Source: Clostridiales bacterium
Lineage (GTDB): Bacteria > Bacillota > Clostridia > Christensenellales > CAG-138
Direction: 5' to 3'
Length of the DNA: 7,954 bases
Assembly (NCBI GenBank): GCA_004556165.1
Contig: SFIR01000040.1
Coordinates: 1-7,954 of the forward strand
Position 1 is the stretch's first letter, and each line of letters begins with the position of its first letter. Of this stretch, positions 1 through 5,607 are shown in pieces. The notes beneath the pieces are model-generated. The model worked only from the letters and a program-made list of their open reading frames with translations. It was not told the origin of the DNA and ran no database searches. Made by a program: the position numbers and the translations under genes.

Positions 1-313
1 TGCGGCGCACCCATTCCATTTGGTCGGCGGCTTTGAGCGCTTCGGTCACATCTTCCTGCCTTGCCATATCGGAAACGATGATTGCCATACGCTCGTTGCT
101 GGCTTGGTCGATCTCGGCAAGGTGCCGATGCAGCGTTCCGCTTGTGAGCAGGCTTGCATAGAGAACCGGACGATGTTTTTTCAGATAGCTACGGCGCATA
201 CGCCCGTACTTGCCGATCTGGTATTCTGGTTCGTCCGGTAGCGCAAGGTTCGGGATAAGATAATCACCCTCCTGACGGTAAGTGCCGCCCATTTCCTCAA
301 ATAGAGATTTCAT
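1..313 (-). CDS. tnpV: TnpV, transposon-encoded small protein (3' end off window)
   Basis: The reading frame opens with ATG at 313 and stays open to the left edge, giving 104 complete codons. AGGAG at 327-323 lies nine bases upstream, which fixes the start. The protein starts MKSLFEEMGGTYRQEGDYLI and continues with IPNLALPDEPEYQIGKYG and a basic RMRRSYLKKHR stretch, then a helical part ending in MEWVRR. I recognise this as the TnpV family, small proteins of about 120 residues found next to large serine recombinases in Tn4451-type clostridial elements; their function is not established. About 15-20 residues are probably missing beyond the edge. It lies directly downstream of the broken recombinase, in the usual tnpX-tnpV order, so it is probably expressed from the promoter at 611-640. 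Confidence 0.85.
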   Translation of the reverse strand, partial: MKSLFEEMGGTYRQEGDYLIPNLALPDEPEYQIGKYGRMRRSYLKKHRPVLYASLLTSGTLHRHLAEIDQASNERMAIIVSDMARQEDVTEALKAADQMEWVRR

Positions 314-349
314 AAAGTTCAGCTCCTTTTTTGTGTTGATTTGCAGCGG

Positions 350-562
350 TTATAAGGCTTTTTTTGGCTCCTTTCCTACAACTGCTGTTCCATTCACCAC
401 AAATGAGCCGCAGTCATATGTATTAGGTGGGAGAAACCACCCTCTACATAGTAACTCTTGATTAGATATACTGTTGCTTTCGCCGTCACGCCCGTCATCT
501 TGGGAAAGGCGGCAGTAAAGAGCTGTAATTTTTACTTTGTTCTCGGCTTGTTTCTTTGCCAT
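350..562 (-). pseudogene. Truncated large serine recombinase (TnpX-like), N-terminal fragment only
   Basis: From ATG at 562, with AGGAG seven bases upstream, the frame reads MAKKQAENKVKITALYCRLS, then QDDGRDGESNSISNQ. This is the start of the resolvase domain of large serine recombinases; the catalytic serine would be Ser20 in YCRLS. Homology stops at about residue 35-38 (DNA near 450-460). The frame then runs through about 33 unrelated residues (CRGWFLPPNTYDCGSFVV and on) to a stop at 350, for 70 codons in all. Intact members have roughly 500-560 residues, so most of the resolvase domain, the recombinase domain and the zinc ribbon are absent. The junction could be a deletion or an insertion scar; the origin of the tail is unknown. 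A longer start at 592 is possible but has no good ribosome site. The fragment cannot be active. Confidence 0.75.
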
Positions 563-610
563 AATAAACTCCTTTCTGTGTAAGCCGAGCATTGCATATT
601 AGGCGAAGCC

Positions 611-640
611 ATTATACAATACCCAGTACACTTATTTCAA
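611..640 (-). promoter_or_regulatory. Promoter of the broken recombinase / tnpV
   Basis: On the minus strand TTGAAA (640-635) and a perfect TATAAT (616-611) are separated by 18 bases. The -35 box overlaps the TAA stop of the upstream 91-residue gene (634-632). Transcription would start near 604, about 40 bases before the recombinase ATG at 562. The recombinase and tnpV therefore appear to have their own promoter separate from the mob genes. Confidence 0.65.
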
Positions 641-907
641 TTTTGCGGATAAAATCAAAGTCTTGAATTGTTGTAATATCGTCTCTTTGCCCTCAAGGCT
701 AAAATTGGCGGTAACATCATAAACGGTCTTGCCGATTTTATTCGATAGGCAAATCTTTTGCGGAATCGGCATAATCGGCAACGGTGTGGCTCGAAGCGTT
801 TTGCTTTTCGGAATTACATATTCCTGCAAATCAATAGGGCGGGTTTCATCAACCCGCCCCATACCACGAATAGCCACACAGTCGTTAAAATTGATTTTTT
901 GTATCAT
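632..907 (-). CDS. Hypothetical 91-residue protein downstream of parB
   Basis: ATG at 907 is preceded by an AAGGTGAG-like ribosome site and lies nine bases after the parB stop, so it is probably translated from the same mRNA. The protein starts MIQKINFNDCVAIRGMGRVD, has a proline-rich middle (TPLPIMPIPQ), and ends LEGKETILQQFKTLILSAKLK. I see no signal peptide, membrane segment or metal-binding cluster; the composition suggests a small, mostly beta-stranded cytoplasmic protein. I do not recognise a named family and propose no function. Its place between parB and the recombinase suggests an accessory role in the element, which is inference only. It reads as a real gene because of the ribosome site, the operon spacing and the normal amino-acid composition. 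Confidence 0.6.
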   Translation of the reverse strand: MIQKINFNDCVAIRGMGRVDETRPIDLQEYVIPKSKTLRATPLPIMPIPQKICLSNKIGKTVYDVTANFSLEGKETILQQFKTLILSAKLK

Positions 908-916
908 ATTCTCACC

Positions 917-1783
917 TTACCTTTCATCACGATTGCGTTGGCGGATTAAAAACTTGCGGTAATGCTCGCAAGCCTTCAAAACAAACTCCTCAGCTTGCTT
1001 TGCATTGGCGTTAGGGACATATTGGCGAATACGCTCCATCGGTACTTTGAACATTTCACGCTGGTTGGCTTTTTCCTCACTCATAACGGCGGCGATGACT
1101 TCTGGAGTCAGCCCGTCCTCTTGGCTCATTTTCTTAAAGCGGCAAGCCTGAGAGAGCGACGGCGTGCAATCGTTCAGTTCCATCTGCTCCAAGAGGTCGT
1201 ACTGCTCCTGCTCATTAAGATAGGAAAGTTCAACGGCAGGAGTAAAGGCAATACGCCCGTCATCCACATATTGCAGAATTTCGGAGATAAGGTTTGTAAG
1301 ACGGATATATCGGCGTACTTGCTCACGACTATCTCCGTTATCGACGCCCACCATTTCATCCGTGCGGGACTTCGACACAACTTGTGTCGAAGTTAGATCA
1401 GTTCGCCACCCCTGATGCTTCATTGCTTCAAGTTTCATCTTGTAGGCAAAGGCTTTTTCAGATGGCAGAATGTGCTCTCGGTGTAGGTTGCTGTCCACAA
1501 GCACGATTGCCGCCGCATCACGGTCAAGAGAAACAACTAAGGCAGGGATTTCTGTAATCCCTGCCTTAACTGCGGCGTGTAAGCGGCGGTGTCCGCTTAT
1601 CACCTCATATTCCTCTGTGTTTTCAATCGGTCGGACAATCAAGGGTGAAAGAATTCCTTGCGTCTGTACGCTTTCGATCAAGGCGTTCATTTCCTCATCG
1701 TCCTTTACTTTGAACGGATGCCCCTCAAACGGGCGAAGCTTTGAAACCGGGACATTTACCGGTTTTTTCATAGTATTTTTCAT
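917..1783 (-). CDS. ParB/Spo0J-like DNA-binding protein
   Basis: The protein is 288-290 residues. The ParB N-terminal (CTP-binding) domain shows three motifs, numbered from the longer start: TQGILSPLIVRP (43-54), GHRRLHAAV (66-74) and NLHREHILPSEKAFAY (101-116). A helix-turn-helix part follows (about 120-190, with DSREQVRRYIRLTNL), then a helical C-terminal part. In known ParBs these domains bind CTP and a palindromic parS, and clamp on DNA. Two starts are possible. ATG at 1789 overlaps the relaxase stop (ATGA), but AGGAG (1797-1793) is only three bases away. ATG at 1783 has nine-base spacing and is preferred. The overlap indicates co-expression with the relaxase. No parA is present in the window, so classical partition is uncertain; it may instead regulate or assist mobilization. 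A perfect palindrome lies within the gene at 1369-1393. Confidence 0.88.
   Translation of the reverse strand: MKNTMKKPVNVPVSKLRPFEGHPFKVKDDEEMNALIESVQTQGILSPLIVRPIENTEEYEVISGHRRLHAAVKAGITEIPALVVSLDRDAAAIVLVDSNLHREHILPSEKAFAYKMKLEAMKHQGWRTDLTSTQVVSKSRTDEMVGVDNGDSREQVRRYIRLTNLISEILQYVDDGRIAFTPAVELSYLNEQEQYDLLEQMELNDCTPSLSQACRFKKMSQEDGLTPEVIAAVMSEEKANQREMFKVPMERIRQYVPNANAKQAEEFVLKACEHYRKFLIRQRNRDER
1369..1393. repeat. 12+12 bp perfect palindrome inside parB
   Basis: ACTTCGACACAA (1369-1380), a single C (1381) and TTGTGTCGAAGT (1382-1393) form a perfect inverted repeat. It encodes ParB residues of about T133-S141, in the linker just before the helix-turn-helix. A one-base spacer disfavours an RNA hairpin with all pairs formed, so a dimeric protein site on DNA is as likely. 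Confidence 0.75.
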
Positions 1784-1785
1784 TT

Positions 1786-3150
1786 TCATCTACTCCTATC
1801 TAAATATCTCGCACGGGCTTTTCTCTCAAGCTCGTGCTCTTGTTTTAATAATTCATACAAATGCGGAGACTTCTTCAAAATCTTCTCCGCACGGCGAAGC
1901 TTTTCACAAACAGGCTTCATTTGTCTGCTGATAGCCTTGCGGCGCTCTTTGTTTTTGCTCTCATCCTCCGGCGATTTCGGACGGCGGATACGATTGCTGA
2001 GTGTTTTGCGCTCACGCTCTAATTCGGATAACTGTGCTCTGCTTTTGTCGATATTTGCTTGCAAATCGGCTACGGTGTGAATATCCTGCTCTTGTATAAA
2101 GCGGTAATCGGCGATAAACTCTTTCAAATCCTTTTCCGCCGCCCTTAAATCAGGCGACAACAGCATTACATCGGCAAGCTCGGCGGCAATTTGGATTACC
2201 GTTATAATGATATAGAAAATCGTATCTATCAACACGGTTGCCGCATCATAGCTGTGGTTAATGGCAAATTCAAGCTTTCGCATCTCATCCTCCAACGGAA
2301 ACTTTTTCGGCTTGTACGGCGGGCGGTATTCCAAAGTAAACAGGCGGTATCTGCTCTCGGCGTTTCTGTCTAACTGCGTCTGCACGATTTCTTTTGTAAA
2401 GCCGATGTTTGAAAGTCGAACAGAACGCTCCCAATGTTTTGCTTTCACGGAAAACCGAACAGGATCAAGCGTATATCCCAGCGCATATAACTGGCTCTCA
2501 AATTCTCTCGGAGAGGTAGCAAAAGTCAAGCAGTATTCCACATCCTCACGAAGATAGTCCCGATGTGTTTTCTTACCTGATTTGTGCCGCCAATAGTCCT
2601 TTTTGTGTCCGCCGTAGAAGCTGCTGTTTTCAAGAACAGATAAACCGTGTTCCCTGCATATTTCATCCGACACACGGCGAAGTTCCTTGTGATCGCCGAT
2701 TTTGTTTTGAAACTTTGTACCGTCCTTAAATGACACGGGATTTACAACGAAATGACAATGCACATTGTCTGTATTCAAATGAACTGTCACAAGCACCTGA
2801 TACTTATCTCCCCACATTTTTCGGGCGGTGGCTTTGCCGATTTCAAATGCCTGCTCCGGTGTGACCTCGCCTTCACGGAAACTCTGTATCCCGTGATAAC
2901 CTACGACCTTGCCACGCAGACCGAACCGCCGCTGTACGGCAACCATTTCGGCATAGGCATTCTGCTTTGAGCAGTTGATACCTCCGACATACATTTTGCG
3001 GTCGGTTTTGTTGTCGTTTTCAGCGTAAGAAAGTGCCGCATATAAATCATCGTCAAGATATTCTCTTGCAGTGGTTTTGTCGGGATTGTCAGCATAGTCA
3101 AGAGTTGCTTTCAAATTCTTGTAAATAGGCCAGAAGCCTGTAACAGCCAC
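1786..3150 (-). CDS. MOBP-type relaxase (TnpZ/MobA-like)
   Basis: This 454-residue protein nicks oriT and pilots the strand during conjugative mobilization. The N-terminal HUH relaxase domain covers about residues 1-260. The likely catalytic tyrosine is Tyr19 in TLDYADNPDKT. GYHGIQSF lies at 84-91 (His86), and the metal-binding histidines are in HLNTDNVHCHFVVNP (His124, His131, His133). A hydrophobic stretch (about 303-330, IDTIFYIIITVIQIAAELAD) follows, then a charged, probably coiled-coil tail (about 335-450). The start is GTG at 3150, eight bases after an AAAGGG ribosome site and six bases after the mobC stop; the ATG at 3157 is out of frame. The stop TGA overlaps the possible parB start, suggesting translational coupling. 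The domain order and neighbouring MobC match mobilizable clostridial elements. No coupling protein or type IV secretion genes are seen here, so transfer machinery must come from elsewhere. Confidence 0.92.
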   Translation of the reverse strand: MAVTGFWPIYKNLKATLDYADNPDKTTAREYLDDDLYAALSYAENDNKTDRKMYVGGINCSKQNAYAEMVAVQRRFGLRGKVVGYHGIQSFREGEVTPEQAFEIGKATARKMWGDKYQVLVTVHLNTDNVHCHFVVNPVSFKDGTKFQNKIGDHKELRRVSDEICREHGLSVLENSSFYGGHKKDYWRHKSGKKTHRDYLREDVEYCLTFATSPREFESQLYALGYTLDPVRFSVKAKHWERSVRLSNIGFTKEIVQTQLDRNAESRYRLFTLEYRPPYKPKKFPLEDEMRKLEFAINHSYDAATVLIDTIFYIIITVIQIAAELADVMLLSPDLRAAEKDLKEFIADYRFIQEQDIHTVADLQANIDKSRAQLSELERERKTLSNRIRRPKSPEDESKNKERRKAISRQMKPVCEKLRRAEKILKKSPHLYELLKQEHELERKARARYLDRSR

Positions 3151-3156
3151 GTCGCA

Positions 3157-3432
3157 TCACCCTTTCCCCGGCAACAAAAATACCGCCGTAATCTCTTTCA
3201 GCACATCACTGATTTCCTTGTCCAGCTTTGGTGAACACGCTTTATCTGCAAGCTCGCCGAGCTTTTCAAGGCAAAGAAAAAGAGCGTCGGGCGGAATCCC
3301 TCTCGGCTCGTACCCTAACGCTCTTTGCTTTACATATTCAGTTGTGCTTAGCCCACACTTTCGGGCTTTTGATTGTATTTTTTCTTTTTCTTTTGCCGTG
3401 ACACGCACAGCGATTCGTATATCTTTCCTCAT
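3157..3432 (-). CDS. mobC: MobC-like relaxosome accessory protein (ribbon-helix-helix)
   Basis: A 91-residue protein beginning MRKDIRIAVRVTAKEKEKIQ and continuing with KCGLSTTEYVKQRALGYEP. The strand-helix-helix pattern at residues 3-40 is that of RHH DNA-binding proteins of the MobC type, which bind oriT and help the relaxase open it. The C-terminal half (about 50-91) is helical and acidic/hydrophobic and is probably a dimer or partner surface. ATG at 3432 is chosen over the longer open frame from 3531 because AAAGGAGA lies ten bases upstream and because the longer extension would run through the inverted repeats of the presumed oriT. It is the first gene of the mob cluster, followed by the relaxase after six bases. 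A MobC gene directly next to its oriT is the usual arrangement. Confidence 0.85.
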   Translation of the reverse strand: MRKDIRIAVRVTAKEKEKIQSKARKCGLSTTEYVKQRALGYEPRGIPPDALFLCLEKLGELADKACSPKLDKEISDVLKEITAVFLLPGKG

Positions 3433-3457
3433 AGTATCATCTCTCCTTTCCGGGGGA

Positions 3458-3560
3458 TTGGGGGCGGTAAGCCCCCAAAGAACAAAGCCGCAAGAAAATC
3501 TGCGGCTTTTGATTGGGACTTTGGCACACAAAGTCCCTGCTTGTTACGGTGTAAGACACA
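3458..3560. other. Candidate oriT with three inverted repeats
   Basis: Three perfect inverted repeats lie in tandem just upstream of mobC. TTGGGGGC/GCCCCCAA is at 3458-3465 and 3471-3478 with a 5-base loop. AAAGCCGCA/TGCGGCTTT is at 3484-3492 and 3501-3509 with an 8-base loop. GGGACTTTG/CAAAGTCCC is at 3515-3523 and 3529-3537 with a 5-base loop. A short TTAC/GTAA repeat follows at 3544-3554. Position next to mobC-relaxase and density of inverted repeats fit an origin of transfer. I cannot recognise the nick sequence, so the exact nic site and strand are unknown. The middle hairpin could also act as a weak terminator for plus-strand transcription (four Ts follow). Confidence 0.6.
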
Positions 3561-3670
3561 CGCCTATGGGCATATTCCTTCCGTTTCCCGTGACTTGCAC
3601 CGTGAGGGAGCGACCTCATACCGTTCTTGTTGATGCAAATCGTGCTTTCGATCCATTTTTCTGCGCAGTT

Positions 3671-3694
3671 GGCATCACTTTTTTAGTGAGTGCC
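3671..3694. repeat. Hairpin with T-loop between parR and oriT
   Basis: GGCATCACT (3671-3679), five Ts, then AGTGA and TGCC (3685-3689, 3691-3694) pair as nine base pairs with one bulged G. The self-complementary CTGCGCAG lies just to the left (3661-3668). Neither strand shows a run of Ts after the stem, so a terminator is not indicated. Confidence 0.55.
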
Positions 3695-3734
3695 GTCAGT
3701 ATCGCAGAATAGTGGAACCAATGCGGTTAGTGGG

Positions 3735-3769
3735 GGCAATTCCTTTGGATATTGCCATCACGGTACCGT
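3735..3769. repeat. Hairpin plus 10-bp palindrome downstream of parR
   Basis: GGCAATTCC (3735-3743), loop TTT, then GGA and ATTGCC (3747-3749, 3751-3756) form a nine-pair stem with one bulged T. Four bases on, ACGGTACCGT (3760-3769) is a perfect palindrome. Both lie within 60 bases after the parR stop. With the hairpin at 3671-3694 they make the whole 3538-3792 interval non-coding and structured; I see no convincing promoter in it on the minus strand. Confidence 0.5.
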
Positions 3770-3792
3770 CAAAAGCAGGGATAAGTGTACCC

Positions 3793-4119
3793 TCAGAAGC
3801 TGTCAAGAAAATCGAGCATTACTTCTTCGCTTTCGGCGTTGTTTTCTTTTTCGGCGGGTGTTTGTGCAGGCAGTGTCTGCACAAACTGTAATAATCCGCC
3901 AAGAGGATTGATTTTTGCAACTTCTTCTCGAATGGTCATAATGATTCTTTCAAGGAAAGCATCTTCGGCTGTTTTAGCTTCGGACAGTTCCATATATCCG
4001 CATATAGCAGAAATGACCGCCTTGCTGTACGATTTCTCTGCACCTTGCAGATACTCATAAGCCTTGCGGTCATTTTCCTTATCTAAATTAAAACGGATTT
4101 TTACATTTTTAATGCTCAT
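3793..4119 (-). CDS. ParR-like small partition / centromere-binding protein
   Basis: A 108-residue protein starting MSIKNVKIRFNLDKENDRKA, with a strand then two helices (about 4-42) as in ribbon-helix-helix proteins. A middle helical part is followed by a glutamine/proline/alanine linker (about 79-97) and an acidic-hydrophobic tail EEVMLDFLDSF. In plasmid ParR proteins the N-terminal RHH binds the centromere repeats and the C-terminal peptide caps the ParM filament; this layout fits. Its ATG overlaps the parM stop (ATGA) and there is no strong separate ribosome site, so translation is probably coupled to parM. Identification rests on architecture and on being immediately downstream of the actin-like gene; sequence likeness alone would be weak evidence. 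Confidence 0.7.
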   Translation of the reverse strand: MSIKNVKIRFNLDKENDRKAYEYLQGAEKSYSKAVISAICGYMELSEAKTAEDAFLERIIMTIREEVAKINPLGGLLQFVQTLPAQTPAEKENNAESEEVMLDFLDSF

Positions 4120-5042
4120 ACCACACCGCCGTTTCTGTTAAGGGTAACAAGCGCCATATATTCATAGCCTTTGGCGGTGGCACAAATATCTTCATTGTTA
4201 ACAACCCGGTTACGGTCATAGTCGGCAAAGTTACGAATCAGGCACCCACCGCCGCCGACCACATAGAGCTTCATCAGCTTGGAATCGTATTCGTGTTCAC
4301 GCAGGCGTCGGAAGATACCGGCGGTGTATCCCTTTGCGGTCTTAATCACCGTGTCAAGATACTGCCCGTCAATATCTGCTGTGCCTTTCTTTAAGATTTC
4401 TATGATGATAGCATCATCAAGGGTGGCGTGGTGTACTTTCATCATCTGCTCACGGATAAGCAGAGCGCATTGGTGCGTACCGTATTTCTCGGTAAACATA
4501 CGCTGTGCATCAGGCTTTTTGTTCACAATCCGAAGCAGATTCATTGTGCCGTTTCCAATATCGCAGAGCATATTCACACCCTTAAAATCCCCAAGCCTTT
4601 CTGCAACGGCAGCGAAACCCTGTGGGTAGATTTCCGCACCGACAATTTTAATGCGGTATTCCGTGTTGCGGAAAGCAAAAGATACCTCATCGTGCTGAAG
4701 CAGATACTTCTTAAACTCCGCTTTCTGCTCACTTACCCAAGTTAAGGGTAGTCCTGCGGCAATGAACACTGCGGCCTCGGTGATGCGTTCCCGTCTGAGT
4801 TCCCGTGCGATAGCGGCAAGGGTAAGAACATAATAGTCCTCATCGTTAAACTTGTCCGCAGTAAATTCCTTATGACCGACGCCGATGGAATAGTATTTGC
4901 CGTTCCACACGAGCAGGTCGCTGATAAAAGTGGGTTCGGTATCGCTTTTCATAACGCCGGTGGGGAAACAACAGTTCGCCGTTTTTATATTCCCATATCC
5001 GTGATCGATACCGATAACATACATTTCATTAAATTCTCTCAT
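4116..5042 (-). CDS. ParM/StbA-like actin-family ATPase
   Basis: A 308-residue actin-fold protein. The phosphate-1 loop is IGIDHGYGNIKTA (residues 10-22), phosphate-2 is CDIGNGTMNLLRI (160-172), and the adenosine motif is YVVGGGGCLI (260-269). PLTW (99-102) and the AEIYPQGFAA segment (136-145) also match ParM-type proteins. Known members polymerise with ATP and push DNA copies apart when bound to ParR. ATG at 5042 has AGGAG ten bases upstream; starting at Met7 (MYVIGIDHGYG) is a less supported alternative. It follows the Cys-rich gene remnant after about 20 bases and overlaps parR by four. On an integrative element this pair would stabilise the circular form or act during transfer; that is inference. 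Length is normal for the compact ParM/Alp group. Confidence 0.9.
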   Translation of the reverse strand: MREFNEMYVIGIDHGYGNIKTANCCFPTGVMKSDTEPTFISDLLVWNGKYYSIGVGHKEFTADKFNDEDYYVLTLAAIARELRRERITEAAVFIAAGLPLTWVSEQKAEFKKYLLQHDEVSFAFRNTEYRIKIVGAEIYPQGFAAVAERLGDFKGVNMLCDIGNGTMNLLRIVNKKPDAQRMFTEKYGTHQCALLIREQMMKVHHATLDDAIIIEILKKGTADIDGQYLDTVIKTAKGYTAGIFRRLREHEYDSKLMKLYVVGGGGCLIRNFADYDRNRVVNNEDICATAKGYEYMALVTLNRNGGVV

Positions 5043-5061
5043 AATTTCATTTCTCCTTTTC

Positions 5062-5279
5062 TTACTTCAATTTGTTGTGCTTTTTGATTTGTTCGTACAG
5101 CTCTTTATCGGCGGGTAATACTGCTTCTTTGAAATAGTTGCAGTAAAGATAAGCTGCACACAGCGGTGTGCTTCGCCGTCATCAAGCAGGATGCAGTTGC
5201 CGTCCTCGTCACAGTTTGCGCAAAGTTCTCTGACAAGACGGTGAACCTTCTCCGCCTGCTTGGGTGTAATCTTCATCAT
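5062..5279 (-). pseudogene. Cysteine-rich VLP-type protein, frameshifted
   Basis: ATG at 5279 has AGGAGG eight bases upstream. The frame reads MMKITPKQAEKVHRLVRELC, then a Cys pattern (C20, C23, C29, C40) and CILLDDGEAHRCVQLI. After about residue 44 (DNA near 5146) the frame continues as FTATISKKQYYPP, unlike the family, and stops at 5067. In another frame the DNA from 5145 reads YCNYFKEAVLPADKELYEQI and ends KKHNKLK at a TAA (5064-5062). This is the conserved second half with the VLP motif. From memory, relatives have about five residues between the two halves; only two bases remain, so a deletion of about 13 bases explains the shift. The family's function is unknown; the cysteines suggest metal binding. 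It is first in the par operon. Confidence 0.75.
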
Positions 5280-5309
5280 AGACCTTTCCTCCTTTCGTTT
5301 TCGGGCAAC

Positions 5310-5336
5310 AAAAAAGCCGCCGGTTTCCCGACGGCT
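5310..5336 (-). terminator. Rho-independent terminator / attenuator in the par operon leader
   Basis: On the minus strand AGCCG-T-CGG, loop GAAA and CCG-G-CGGCT form an eight-pair stem with one mismatch, followed by six Ts. An outer inverted repeat, CGGGCA/TGCCCG (5302-5307, 5338-5343), encloses the whole terminator. It sits about 30 bases before the start of the Cys-rich gene and after the candidate promoter at 5379-5407, as expected for an attenuator. Confidence 0.65.
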
Positions 5337-5378
5337 GTGCCCGTGTATTCTGTGAGGTTTTCGCTCCCTCTACTTTAT

Positions 5379-5407
5379 AGAATACGGAGATGAAGTTGGA
5401 ACAGCAA
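5379..5407 (-). promoter_or_regulatory. Candidate promoter of the par/mob operon
   Basis: On the minus strand TTGCTG (5407-5402) and TATTCT (5384-5379) are 17 bases apart; both are partial matches. The -10 lies in one arm of an inverted repeat, GTATTCT/AGAATAC (5345-5351 and 5379-5385). Transcription would start near 5372 and pass through the hairpin at 5310-5336. Strength is uncertain. Confidence 0.4.
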
Positions 5408-5414
5408 GTATTAC

Positions 5415-5459
5415 GCAACTCAAATAAAACGATTGGCGCAACTGCTCATAAAACATTGA
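5415..5459. repeat. Imperfect direct repeats between divergent promoters
   Basis: Two copies with a 23-base period share GCAACT (5415-5420 and 5438-5443) followed by ATAAAAC and ATTG. A third GCAACT is at 5515-5520. They lie between the -35 boxes of the leftward and rightward candidate promoters. They could be operator sites or the centromere bound by the ParR-like protein; neither is shown. Confidence 0.45.
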
Positions 5460-5484
5460 AAATACTGTATTTTTGTGGTACACT
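5456..5484 (+). promoter_or_regulatory. Candidate promoter for the DUF6076-sigma operon
   Basis: TTGAAA (5456-5461) and TACACT (5479-5484) are 17 bases apart. TG at 5476-5477 makes an extended -10. Transcription would start near 5491, leaving a leader of about 115 bases rich in A and T. Apart from these signals I see no gene in 5280-5607. Confidence 0.5.
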
Positions 5485-5607
5485 ATATTAAAATCAAACT
5501 TTCAAAATGGTGTTGCAACTGAAAATTCCAAAACTTTTTTGAATTTTTGCAAAGGGACATTTATTGGACACTTATTATGTTAGAATTAGGATGGAGGGCA
5601 AGAAACT

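Noticed and set aside
962..1396. 144-codon plus-strand frame opposite parB
   Set aside because: It is antisense to clear ParB motifs and has no ribosome site.
3484..3510. Inverted repeat with four Ts as a true terminator
   Set aside because: The T-run is short and no plus-strand gene lies upstream. As part of the oriT repeats it makes more sense.
3437..3619. 60-codon minus-strand frame (starting MRSLPHGASHGKRKEYAHRR) through the hairpin region
   Set aside because: It has no ribosome site, reads through the perfect inverted repeats and overlaps the region I assign to oriT. It is probably a chance frame.
3433..3792. A separate promoter for mobC-relaxase
   Set aside because: No pair of -35 and -10 boxes with proper spacing stands out on the minus strand. 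Readthrough from the par genes or an unusual sigma-dependent promoter remains open.
5209..5418. 69-codon minus-strand frame in the divergent region
   Set aside because: It reads through the terminator hairpin and into the Cys-rich gene in another frame, and lacks a ribosome site.
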